NCBI GenBank assembly: GCA_008921705.1
Contig: VFFE01007083.1
Span: forward strand, 1,048,895-1,112,894
Length of the DNA stretch: 64,000 nt
Reading direction: 5' to 3'
Source of the DNA: Burhinus oedicnemus
Taxonomy: Eukaryota > Chordata > Aves > Charadriiformes > Burhinidae
Below, piece by piece: positions 13,280 to 23,500 of this stretch. The notes under the pieces are model-generated. The model made no database searches, was not told the origin of the DNA, and saw only the letters and a program-made list of their open reading frames with translations. Position 1 is the first letter of the stretch. Each line of letters opens with the position of its first letter. A program made the position numbers and the translations under genes.

Positions 13280-13465
13280 GAATATGCTTAATTCAATTTA
13301 GATGAGTAGGATGTGCATCTTCAGCTGAATTATTCCTCTTCAATAAATATGTTGCTGCAGTAATCAATTGGCACATAATTAACAAACAATAACTATCTTA
13401 TTAAATCTAAATGAAATGCAAATGCAATTCGGATTCATTTAGATCCCCAGTGATGAGTTCCTTTG
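13280..13465. promoter_or_regulatory. Candidate conserved enhancer with POU octamer and SOX-like site
   Basis: An exact octamer ATGCAAAT lies at 13416-13423. About 26 bases upstream is an ACAAT word at 13386-13390, a SOX-type core, embedded in TTAACAAACAATAACTAT. Several TAAT/ATTA words (CTTAATTCAATT, GAATTATTCC, CATAATTAAC) surround them. Octamer plus SOX and homeodomain words are typical of neural or developmental enhancers. Binding and conservation are inferred, not shown. Confidence 0.35.
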
Positions 13466-13850
13466 CCTCCCCTTCAGCCATTGCTGCTCTTGAACAAGAC
13501 CTGCTGCCGTGGCTGTCACTAGATACAATAATTGGCATGCTGCCTTCTAGGGCACTGTTGAACCAATGTTTCATGCATGCCTTGCGCTCGCACAGCAAGT
13601 CACTATGGGCAAAGCTGGATCAATTCAGTCAGCAGCTGTAGGCCACGAGGCACAGCGCTTTTATTAACCCTCTAATCCTCATGCTTTCCTATAGGGGCAC
13701 TTCAGACATCACAGAGATCAAGGCCAGCCCTTTCTTTTCACTCCTTGCCACCAGTGGTGTAGCTTCTGTCTTTGCCCTAAACCATGGCTATTCTCAGCCT
13801 CTGCCTCCGTCCCTCTAATCGCTGCTTTGCTACCTCTCAGCGCCTAGCTG
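13466..13850. other. Non-coding sequence next to candidate enhancer
   Basis: Frames open on both strands over 13407-13641 mirror each other and have no family signature. The sequence becomes pyrimidine-rich towards 13800. No repeat is recognised. Confidence 0.5.
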
Positions 13851-13950
13851 GTGTGCAGCTGCAGCGCTTCCCCAGACTGAAGCCGCAGCTGCTGTATGCG
13901 TGCTAACTGCTTGCCCTGTCGGTCCGCTGTCCCTTATTGCAGCTGCTCCC
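13851..13950. promoter_or_regulatory. Cluster of three CAGCTG E-boxes
   Basis: CAGCTG occurs at 13856-13861, 13886-13891 and 13940-13945, within 90 bases. The surrounding sequence is locally richer in CpG (GCGCCTAG, CAGCGC, GCCGCAG, TATGCGTG, GTCGGTCCG) than the flanks. CAGCTG is a consensus for class II bHLH dimers. Three copies in 90 bases is more than expected, but short palindromic words do cluster by chance in GC-rich DNA. Confidence 0.3.
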
Positions 13951-14384
13951 CTGCCTGCCTCTCCAAGCTGGGCTTTCTGAACGTTGCTGCTCCCTGAGCA
14001 CAAGGGCAGATTAATGCAGTTCCTGGCTGGGAGCTTTTGTGTTGCTGGGAGCCCTGATGGATGGATGAGAATAAACTAAAAAACCCAGCAACCAGGTGAA
14101 ACAAGCTTTGCTAGCAACCAGATAATGTTATTGTCCTGATCAAATCTGAATTCAGGTGTTTACCAGCTGCATACCGTGGGATGGGATTTTGAATTGGATG
14201 ACACAAATTAGAGACAACATCTAAGTCATAGTTGTCCTAAATTGCCATGTAACATTGGTATGCAGTGCTCATAACACACAGTTTCAGATGAGAAATGGTT
14301 GTGTTCAGTGGTGAATGAGCTGATCTTTGCCTGGTGTCATCCAGGGCATTGGAGCAACCCTCGAGGCGCTTGAGTTTGTTTCTG
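13951..14384. other. Non-coding stretch before SINE
   Basis: No coding or repeat signature is clear here. The part from about 14290 onward may be the weakly matching tRNA-derived head of the SINE that follows, but I cannot fix that boundary. Confidence 0.5.
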
Positions 14385-14540
14385 GCTTGGCCAGTAATCT
14401 GCTGTAATACCTTAAGCAAGTTACTTAATCTCTCTGTGCTTTCATTTTCCTGTTTATAAAATGGCTATAATGATACACACTTTCTGCATAAAAAGCTTCA
14501 ATATCTTTTGCTGAAAAGAGCTGTGTGAGACTAGATGTTT
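14385..14540 (+). repeat. Ancient MIR-like SINE, plus strand
   Basis: The match to the MIR-type core is strong: ACCTTAAGCAAGTTACTT, then AATCTCTCTGTGCTTTCATT, then TTCCTGTTTATAAAATGG and CTATAATGATA. It is followed by AAAAAGCTTCAATATCTTTT and GCTGAAAAGAGCTGTGTGAG. That tail corresponds to the AAAGCGCTTTGAGAT and GATGAAAAGCGCTATATAAG tail I associate with sauropsid MIR-type SINEs. It is the best preserved SINE in the window. The upstream tRNA head probably starts near 14290 but is too diverged to place. Confidence 0.85.
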
Positions 14541-15191
14541 TCTTTAATATCCTCTAGTTTGATGTTTTGCTAAAATAAAAGACACTACAGATGAGATGAT
14601 TAGATACAATTTTGATAAGTGTTGACAGATTGTTATTAGCAAGAAAGCCACTGGAAAGCATCCCTTGCAGATTTTGACCATCATGGATAAATTCTTTCCT
14701 ATAAATGTACCCCCCAAATCTTACTTGAGCGCAAGTTAGCTTTTGACCCTGCTTACACTGAGAGAATTGATGACTGACAAAGAACTTAATTATTTAGGAG
14801 AGAAGCTGAAGATAGGAATGGTATGCTGGTAGATAATTGTGCTTCAATTACACAGAGTAACAAAGACTTTGATGAGTGGTATTCCTGTTGTCTTAAATGC
14901 ATCTACAAAAGAACTCGTCTAAACTCCCATAAAACTAAATTGCCTCTGAACTTCTTTCAGAGCAGAGATATACATTCATAGAATACATTCACAGAAATAC
15001 TATAGCATCTTTTAGAGAAAAAGTGCCAAGCTAAATGGACACTTCTACCTTAAATTTCCAGACTAGGATCTCCAGGCTATATTCACACTGCTTTTAATTA
15101 ATTGATGGTTTAATTTGTGGCATCTTGCAGGTGCAAGGTAAGGTAGTCCAAGAGAACATCTCAGATATTTCTCAATTCGTCGTGCTGATTT
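14541..15191. other. Non-coding AT-rich sequence
   Basis: This is AT-rich sequence with no open frame above about 60 codons. The words TTCATAGAATACATTC near 14975 resemble the antisense CR1 tail, but the rest of a CR1 end is missing, so I do not call one. Confidence 0.55.
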
Positions 15192-15335
15192 AGGCCTGAT
15201 TCTCAACCCAGAGGAGCTGAATAGGAGTTTATCATTGGCTTCAATGGAGCAGGGGCAAGCCCTTTACAGAAGGAGGCTTCAATTACTGTGCAGTGGTGGA
15301 AAGGGTCACTTACAGGGCCAGAATGTTTCAATAGT
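15192..15335. repeat. Degenerate palindrome-like amniote repeat (GCCTGATTCT type)
   Basis: The stretch TAGGCCTGATTCTCAACC is followed by GAATAGGAGTTTATCATTGG and CTTCAATGGAGCAGGGGCAA. GCCTGATTCT followed by a GACTTCAATGGAGT-like centre is a recurring arrangement in sauropsid genomes, as I recall it. Related words appear in several other places in this window. The family name is unknown to me. Confidence 0.45.
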
Positions 15336-15420
15336 GATGTCTCAGAAAGAAATCTGTGTATGCTTCTGATGCAGAATACACAGAACCCAGCATTCATATA
15401 TTCCATAGTGTCATCTGCGG

Positions 15421-15531
15421 GGCTTTGAGCAACACGGTCTAGTGCGAGGTGTCCCTGCTCATGGCAGGAGGGTTGGAACTAGATGATCTTTAAGGCCTTT
15501 TCCAACCTAACAATTCTATGATTCTATGATT
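15421..15531 (+). mobile_element. CR1 LINE, 5'-truncated 3' end
   Basis: The fragment runs from GGCTTTGAGCAACACGGTCT through GAGGTGTCCCTGCTCATGGC, GGTTGGAACTAGATGATCTT and CCTTTTCCAACCTAACAATT, and ends in two and a half copies of ATTCTATG. This is the diagnostic end of the 3' untranslated region of avian CR1 retrotransposons. Only about 110 bases survive, so none of the reverse transcriptase frame is present, which is the usual severe 5' truncation of this family. CR1 insertions generally lack clear target-site duplications and none is obvious here. The element is inactive. Confidence 0.95.
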
Positions 15532-17729
15532 GAGGATCCACCAGATCTATTTTGCATAGTCTATGGTGGATATAAACTGGCAATGGGCCATTGACCTTTA
15601 ACACATACAGACTTACAGCTGCAGAGGATCTGCTCTAGGGTGATAAACTGAAAAAATATGTACTTTTGTCCTTTATGAGATGCTCTGTATTTGTAGGAAA
15701 TCTAGCAACTGCCGAGATTGAACTGTGGCTTTTGGGAAGGTCTATACAAAACTGAAGGAGTGATTTCATACTCTGTCATAGTGGTCCAGGCTCATTACTG
15801 AGCAGAGTGTCATCTACTGCATGCCAAGAATCTTGTTTATGTAATTTTTTTAAAGAAATTTTAATCTCAACACTTTAATGCACTTGCAACTCATATGGGT
15901 GATGAAACTAGGAGGAAGCCCCAGGGGACTCTGATGGGAAAAGTACTGGCTTATGCATTTTGAAATAGAACGTTATTGCCAATGTAAAATGCAAGGGGCC
16001 AAATGCAGGGTCTTCCTAAAAGCATTAGAACAGTCCAGGGCTGCAAAAAGGTTGAAAACACACGTATTTGTTTTTCCCCAGTCCTGCAGCTGTCTGCCAC
16101 ACTACTGAGTGGGAAACTGCTGAGAACTTCTGTAATGTATGCTGGTTGCCATATGAAGGTCTATGTCTTTGCTTCTGGCTGTACCAGGAGAGGGTGTATT
16201 TTTCCAAATATGTGAGTAGAAAGAGAGAGGGAGAGGTCACCTTCCTTCCCTGTTATTTTGATGATGACACTATGGAATATATCCCACCAAGGGTAGCAGC
16301 CCCTGGCCCCATTTCTTTATTGCTTTTTACCTGCTTTCACCATTTCTAGCAGGGTGAGATAGGTGCAACACAGTCTCATGCCCAGTGGTGACAGTTCACA
16401 ACTGCTTTGCACTGATATAAACTGGGATACAAGAACACGGTGAAGAACAGACAAGGCCAGTACCTGGTAGGAGTTTGCCCCACATCCTGGAAGTTCCCGT
16501 ACTGCACACTCTTGTCCTCCTTTTCTTTGGGGAGGAGGGGTGAGGGTTGACTTGTGTTAAGTGAGGGAGCTGCTGTTTGGGAATCATCTCTATTACAGAG
16601 CCATTAGATAGATGTTCCTGAAATAGCAGCAGATCAATTGATTCATAAGTAATTAATGCATTCTCCTCCCCTTGGGCAACTCAGAATCTATAGCTCAGGA
16701 ATTAGATAACACAGCTCAGCTCCGTTCAGCTGAGAAAACATTGGCACTTGTGTTCCTCACGGCCCTGTACATCCTGCTGTGAGCACCATCTCTTCTACTG
16801 CAGAGACCTTCCCTCCTTGTCTTGGGAGCTCTGGCAAATATCTGCCGTATGAAATGGAGCATCTCCTTCTGTAGTTGCTGGAGAACTCTGGTTTTAGCTG
16901 TTTAAATGGATCAGTCACCTGCATGCCCCCACAAATGCTGCAGCTGTCTCACCTTTTCCCCATTTGTCTGGTAATGTCACTCTCAGTACTGTTGCCTGCA
17001 GCAGTGTGTAGAGTGAAAGAGCAAGAGATGCTTCTGGGCAACACCAGTGTCATTGAGATCAGAATCGGATCCTTTGCAATGTTATAGCAAGAGCTTTGCA
17101 GAACTTTAAAAAGGGAACAAAGTCTGGTGCATCCATCTATGGAGACTCTGATGTACAGTATTGGAGGTGGGCTTGAGTTCTGCGTAGGTTTCTGTATCTC
17201 TTTTAGTGAAGCACCAGGACTCTGCAGCTGTGTACCCGAGAACAATTTTTCCTTTTTCTTACTTAAGAGTAAGAAAAAATAAGGCTTTCTTTTGATTCCT
17301 GATTATTGGCAGTGGTCCTTGTATGAGAACGGATAAGCAGCAAAACCCAGCAAATCTGCAATGTGGCCAGCTGGATGGCATGGTTCTTGGGAATTCCAGT
17401 GGTGTTCTCTCTGCTGTCAGGGACAGTTAGATTAAATGGAAACAAAGACCTTCAAAAACTTAGGCTGAGTTACTACAGCTTTCTAATCTTCTAATATCCT
17501 GCAGATGCTCTGATTCAAACTATCTGGGCATACGGTAGGAATTGAGCAGTGGGCATGCATTGGACAGAAAGGAACCAAGCTCCTAATATTTCTAAGACTT
17601 AGAGGAATAGTATTATTATTATTTTTATTTATTATTTGCAGTCGCTACAAACAGTAATTAGCACCTCCCAGGGGAATCTGCTAGCTGGGCATCCTGCTGG
17701 GCTTGAAAGCTACTGCATTCATTTTGTGT
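15532..17729. other. Non-coding sequence, no gene recognised
   Basis: Open frames reach only about 100 codons and overlap on both strands (for example 16003-16349 and 16949-17245). No transposon end is recognised. A short TTATTATTATTTTTATTTATT run occurs near 17610-17640. Confidence 0.55.
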
Positions 17730-17850
17730 TTAAGTTGATGTTTTAATTAAGCTGCCCCCTCATTATCTTAACTAGCTTTTAAATAATAACTTTCCAGTGA
17801 ACCATACACATCAGCTGCTAATTGGCTCCCTTCTGTTTACATAGATCTGA
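17730..17850. promoter_or_regulatory. Candidate conserved enhancer block with TTAATTAA and TAAT words
   Basis: GATGTTTTAATTAAGCTGCC, CTCATTATCTTAACTAGC, TTTAAATAATAACTTTCC and CAGCTGCTAATTGGCTCCC give dense homeodomain-type words beside an E-box and an inverted CCAAT (ATTGG). This is unique-looking sequence, not a simple repeat. The regulatory call is inference and needs cross-species alignment. Confidence 0.28.
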
Positions 17851-20800
17851 CTGGCTCAGACAAATGCGGCAATGGAATGGCAGGTAGGTTTGGGAAGGGG
17901 CTACACTCCCTTTCATACACTGTGCTTCTGCTGTGTTTGCCATCACGATGATGAATCAGATTCCAGGGTGAAATGGAGATGGCTATGCTGGCAAGCGCTT
18001 CACCATTTATTCATGTGCTATGTGTGATGAGGGTATTATAGGCTCATGTTTGCCCAAGTTACTCCATCTTCAGGGCATCTGATCGCTGGCCCAATGGCAA
18101 ATTATTCTGTTTCTGTGTTCATCCAGTTTGGACTAATTCACAGTGCATAATTAATGGACCTTGACCCTGCCTGGGAGCAGGGTCAGTTCTTGGCACAGGC
18201 AGTGGCATTAATAATGTATGCAGTGGCTGCTGCAAATTGTAGAGGTCACCACACAAGCTCAATAGTTCATGGGCTTGTGGTGTCTTGTACTCAGTAGGAC
18301 TGGAAGGAAGAGCAACATATCCAGAATTCCAGGTATCCCTCAGCAGGCTGACATTCTGCCTTCCATGGGGTAGTATTTCCTGTGCTGGGAGAAGCTTATC
18401 ATTGCCTGACTGTTCCGTTGCAGTCTTTCCCCTGCAACCCACAACAAGCTTTGGAATGATGCTCTGTGGTGCCAGTCACACTCCTCCCCACCACTGACAC
18501 ATACAGCAGGGCTGAGAAGAGCCTGAAGTGTGGACATGACATCTGATGCAGTGTAACAGCAAATGTGTCTTTGATTGATGGTGTATGCTGGGGTTTGGGG
18601 GTGGCTGTGTGTTACTGGATTACTGCATGCAGGACAAGGTACATATATGTGGGTTCGCACACATAAGTGTGTGCCTTTATGTGCACTGCAGGCTGGGCCT
18701 GTGTGCATATCGGCAAATGGCTGCATGTTTCTGCAAACTGTGGACATGCAGCCATACTGGTGAGCAACTATCTGACTGCACACACACTGCACATGGGCAT
18801 CAGATTTGATCCAGAGCTCTGTAGTCATGTTATTTAAATGTTCTCTGCTGGATTGCTTTCCCAAGGTTCGGATCTATATATTATATCTCATGCAGTTTGT
18901 CAGCCTGCTTTTTCCTCCTTGTTTTCCTGTGTTTGTTTAAAACCTCTGCCACAGAACCAACAAAACATGGTGTGAAGAAAAGTGTCCCAGAGGTAGGAGG
19001 TGAATGTATGTAATCCTTTATTATTTGTGTTACTAGTGCAAAACCATCGTACCTGCCATCAGGTCCCATTTGGAGATGTGTGCTAATTAGACTTTTATTA
19101 TAATGTGTGTTTGAAAACAATTAGAATTACAGTGCGTGCATGTGGCTAATTCAACCTCACGATTTTGATTTGGTTAAGTCAGCAACTGGTGACATAGTTT
19201 GACTGCCAGAGTGCATGTGTGTGTGAATAGCCTTTGGTCAGGTGCCGCTGTAGCCACCTGCCATCAGAGGGACACACATACTCGTCAGTGCTTCTTAGCA
19301 TCCTACAGGCTCCTGTCTAGATGTTGGGGGTATAAATGGCCCAGAGCCCTTGAACATTTATGTTGGGCCAGGAGAAGAAAGTATGCATGGTGGGTAATGT
19401 GCCAGAATTGGGTGGGCTGGATAGAGTCTGTCCTTTACCTTACCATCAATCCGCATTTTGTTCTGAGAACAGTGGAGCTGCTTTGTCAGTATTTGCACAC
19501 ATGTGCTCCAGTGCCAGGCTGTTGTAACGCAGAGATTATTCAGCTGGGGGTGAAGCACCACAGATCTCAGTCACGTTTCTTTTGAGACAAAACTCCAAAA
19601 GTGCTTTTAGAAGGGACAGCCCTGAATTATTGACGTGTGCTTGTTTCTGTGGTTTCCTGTAGCTTTGTGGAATGAGACATGACTGAGACCACCAATTTGT
19701 CCGACCTGACAAACCTTGGGGCAGTGATCACTGCTGGCCGACTAGAACCATTACCTGAAAGAGAAAGGCTTTCCCTTCATTGCTTTTCCCCTGATTCGTC
19801 TGGAATTGCTCCAAAGATCTCTGTTGCCAGAGGATGCTGAGCAGAACGTAGTCTTGGAGATAAGTGATTCTTTCCTCTTGAGGAATTTGCATTCAGGAAT
19901 CCTCATCTACTCTTACTAATTTCCATGTCACAAGACAAAATGAAAGCCTTCATCTTCTACACTTCCAAACAGCAGAATTTTGCCTGCCTTATAGAAGACA
20001 CCTTTTGCCATCATCACCATCTGTTTTCAAATAGACTGTAGGGAAATCAGGTTTGGTTTTAGTTTAACAGAGAAGACTTGCTGTTTGTCTGTAAATCCTT
20101 TTCTCTTTGCAAAGCCAGCACTGTTTCATGCCATGATTGTGACTGGTTTCACCTCTGCAGCTGTACTTTCATGCTTTACATCCTGTATGTGGTTTTTCTA
20201 ACCTGTGGCTGTTAAATCTGAAGCTCTGGAAAGGTGGGAACAGGAAGAAAAAGGCCACGTGTTTTGCAGGGAATGGCTATTACTTATGTGCTTGGTCTCC
20301 CCGGCCTCCTCCTTTGAACGCATTGACAGGTGCCTTCTTTGGCAGCCTTTGTCTAGCTTCCAGTCTCTGCCTGGATTAATGCAGTGGTTTTAAGCACCTT
20401 GCATGCATGCCAATGGCTGTAATTGTCAGTTAAAATTTGCTACTGTAATAAAATAAAGACCTCTGAAGGTATAAAAAACTAAAGCTGGAGAGAAGGAGCT
20501 GTTTTATATTGACTTTCATTCCAGAGACTGGAAGAAGAACATAGGTTTTTGTCATCTGAGCAAAGCCTTTATGCACCAAAAAAGGACAGAAAAGCAAAGA
20601 GAGATACAGAGCTTGATGGATGAACAGGAGGACAGTGGGGAGGATGCATAGAAAATAGAGTGGTGAAAAGGATCGTTTCCTGTGATTTCAATTCTATATT
20701 AACAGACATTAAGTTGCTTCTTCTAAGGGCACCTTCACAATTCCAGAGCAGTGCAGATGTGAGCACAATGGCCCTTCAGCATTTTGCTGGCACCTAAGGG

Positions 20801-22580
20801 GAGCTTGTGGGGCTTGCTTAACAGCACACACAGATGTCTGATGAGAGAACCACCAATTTTTGCATGCAGGCAGGAAAATGAATGGGATGAGCTTTGCTCC
20901 CCTTTGTGCATCTTCAGCAAAGCACAGTGAGCCATGCCTTTTTCAACGAGGTCTTTTTGTCAAGGATCCGAGGAAACCTGAATCTTTGATCTGCGCAGTG
21001 CTCACCCTGGTGAGCTGTCCTTCCTGATCTCAATATGCAGAATATAGCCCAGAGTTAGCAGAGTTGAGAACTAGGGTAAATTCTTTTACTTTGAGTCAGT
21101 AAATCAAGACTCAAGCGGAAGTTTTCCACTGAAATTACTGAACATTTTGGCACCAGATTCAATAGAATCAGGGTTTCACCTTAGCAGTCTTTCTGAAAGG
21201 CACACTTTAAGCTAACCACATGCTCTTGGACTCTGCGCAGCAATGTCTGGCTGAAATGCTACACACTGTCCTATGCAGACTAGATTACTGCAGGACTTTC
21301 AGACCAGATAGCATCTCAAGATAGTCCAGAGGACCATACGTTCTTCTTTTTTATCAAAATGCAACCTCATTATTTTCAAATATTTGTGCCAGTGAATTTG
21401 GAAGTGCAATGTGAGTCACATTGCACCATCGGTTGGGCCCCATGTTTTATTTCCTTCCCTAACTCACTGTACCTGTGTGTTTTAACTCTTGCTATGGCTG
21501 GAAGCCAGAACATGCTGAGAGCCTCATTCTTCTTGACCAAAACCTCACATTTTCCTTCCTTTTTCAGGGAGGCCAAGAGAACTGAATTATATTGTTCAAC
21601 TTCCTTACCTTTATTTAAGACAAGCTGTGCTCATTTTCTCTGTTAATCAGTTTGAGCTATTAACACAATACAGAAACAATGGGACTTTGTGCCTGGACAG
21701 CAGTCAGATTAATGGAGCTATAACACAAATATACTTTGCTGTGAACACAAATCTTCTGAGAGCTCATGTGAGTGCCAGGTGTTCTCTGGTGCTGTGGTGT
21801 CCTGGAATGAGGCAGATACAGAAGGCTCGCTGGATTTTGCTGTAATGGAGAAGCGGGTCTTTGGGGATAGTTTGATCCATTTACAGCTTTAATGTTAGCA
21901 GAACTTACTCATCTTGGCCTGTCTGTTACAGTCATTGTAAAACTCAGCTTCATTGTTAAAATGTTGTAACTGAAAAAAACTGGAGAAAGGAAAAGATAGG
22001 ATTTTCTCGGTTACATAATTTTCTTTTAAAACAAACAAACCATTTTCCAGCTGACAGGATTTATGTGGGTACTTAATCTGGAGCCAATCATAATCTCTAA
22101 AAATGCAGCTTCCTAGTAGCTGGCATGGTGTAATACCTAAAGTTTATAGAATTGGTGCAGCCAATCTGGGAACCTCAGAGAATCATATCAGCCCAGTTCC
22201 TTCTGCTGAGAGCAGCAGCTTGCTTCTTTTTATGATGTTCTCCCACCCTTTCAGCTTCCCTTGATTACTGTTTTCTTGAAATTAGCTCCTTAAAATTCTT
22301 ATAGCCAATCTTCTAGACCTCCCAGCTGACACATCTATCTTATGCTGCTGTACTCCTCCTTCATAAGAATTCACACAGAGCATGTGAAGTACTTCACATT
22401 TTGTTTGCTAATAAAGACCATGGAGGGATGTTAAACCAATAGAAACCACCTTACAAGAAGATGGGTTGAAAAAGATTATATGGCCATATCCTTTCTTTGA
22501 TTCATAAGCTCAACTCCCAGTCTGGCAATGGTTTTAAGTTTGATGTTCCTATGAAAAACAAGAAATAGAGGTGGAAATAG
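17851..22580. other. Non-coding sequence, no gene recognised
   Basis: The longest frame (minus, 18340-18864, 174 codons) overlaps a TG/CA-rich interval (18570-18800) that also opens three plus-strand frames, so it is best explained by composition. The 128-codon plus frame at 19199-19585 has no family signature. AATAAA words near 20448-20455 stand without a supporting exon. No transposon is recognised. Confidence 0.5.
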
Positions 22581-22710
22581 AAGGCACTGTGGTTTAATGG
22601 TGAATGCACCAGCTGCCAACATTGCCACCAGCTCAGTTCTGTGGCTTCAAACCATGCAATATCTTTATGTGTCTTTATTTTCCTGTGCCTGAAAAAACAA
22701 TGTCATATTG
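22581..22710 (+). repeat. Ancient tRNA-derived SINE (MIR-like), plus strand
   Basis: AAGGCACTGTGGTTTAATGG, then TGAATGCACC, resembles the tRNA-derived head of amniote SINEs (GCACTGTGGTTTAGTGGTTA-like, with an A-box character). After a diverged middle, TCTGTGGCTTCAAACC is in the position of the B-box (GGTTCRANNC-like), and TTTATGTGTCTTTATTTTCC resembles the CTGTGCCTCAGTTTCC core. It is old and heavily mutated. The boundaries are approximate. Confidence 0.55.
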
Positions 22711-23431
22711 CCTTTTCCTTCCCTCTTTTATGGTAATCCCCCCTCCAAGCTATCTCTGGTATTTTCTTCAGTGCACTTTAGTAAATCTGTAGCATGCAGA
22801 CCTGCTTTAAAATTTGAACTACTGTGGAGATGATTGGGTAATGTTTTGCAGTTTGTTTATCTTTTATTTAGGACTCCAGGGTGAAGCATCTGGAAGCCAT
22901 TCCCTCTGCCATGCTCTTGTCTCTTCATTCAGTTTATTAATTAAATATTTATTTCTTTACTTCATTATTTCAGATTTTTAGTTGCCTCCCACATGTAGAG
23001 GAACTGAGAGAAATATTTAATTCACTGTCTCCTGCATATGCTGTTTCTTGGGGAATTCCTTCTGAAAGTGCTGGGCTTCTTTCATGCTTTGTTGAGTTGC
23101 CATTTCTGAGGAGTTTTATATTTACTCAATTAGCCAAAGGTGATTATTTATTCAACCGGAAGAAAAAAATCATAAGCAGCTGGGAAGCTTTATTTGTACT
23201 TGTGTTTTTCTTCTCAAATCTGCAGTTTGTTAAAACCCGCTGTATGAGTATTTAACAATCATTTTTTCCCCTCATGCATGCCTATTTAGGAGAGGAAAAA
23301 TAGACACTGATTGCATGGTGTAGCTGATTAGTTAAACAAATGCTCTGCAAGCCTCAGCTATACTGGAGCTTTCTGTATTGACCCCATATACTATTTCTCT
23401 ACACATAACAAATACCAGAGTGGTCTATATT
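22711..23431. other. AT-rich non-coding sequence
   Basis: This is a strongly AT-rich interval without long frames. Between 22925 and 22985 lies TTTATTAATTAAATATTTAT and TTACTTCATTATTTCAG, which resembles a splice acceptor, but the frame after it closes quickly. Further TAAT/ATTA words (CTCAATTAGCCAAAGG, GTGATTATTTATTC near 23125-23155) could mark an enhancer. Confidence 0.45.
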
Positions 23432-23500
23432 CACACTTGGCATAAATTGGCATAGCAAGTGCTGCTGATTTACGCCACCTAAAGATGTATTTACCCTGCT
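23432..23500. repeat. Degenerate palindrome-like amniote repeat (CATAAATTGGCATAG type)
   Basis: TTGGCATAAATTGGCATAGC is followed after a short spacer by GCTGATTTACGCCACC, which is close to its inverted form (GGCATAAATTGGC against GCTGATTTACGCC). This imperfect palindrome matches a type of old repeat I recall from sauropsid genomes. Identification is from memory of words rather than an alignment. Confidence 0.42.

Noticed and set aside
14970..15000. TTCATAGAATACATTC, resembling an antisense CR1 tail
   Set aside because: The octamer is not repeated, and the GGTTGGAA body expected next to it is missing.
18340..18864. 174-codon minus-strand open frame
   Set aside because: It overlaps a TG/CA-rich interval that opens frames on both strands, has excess Cys and His, and has no domain or splice support.
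20440..20460. AATAAAATAAAG as a polyadenylation signal
   Set aside because: No terminal exon or GT-rich downstream element is evident. AATAAA words are common in AT-rich DNA.
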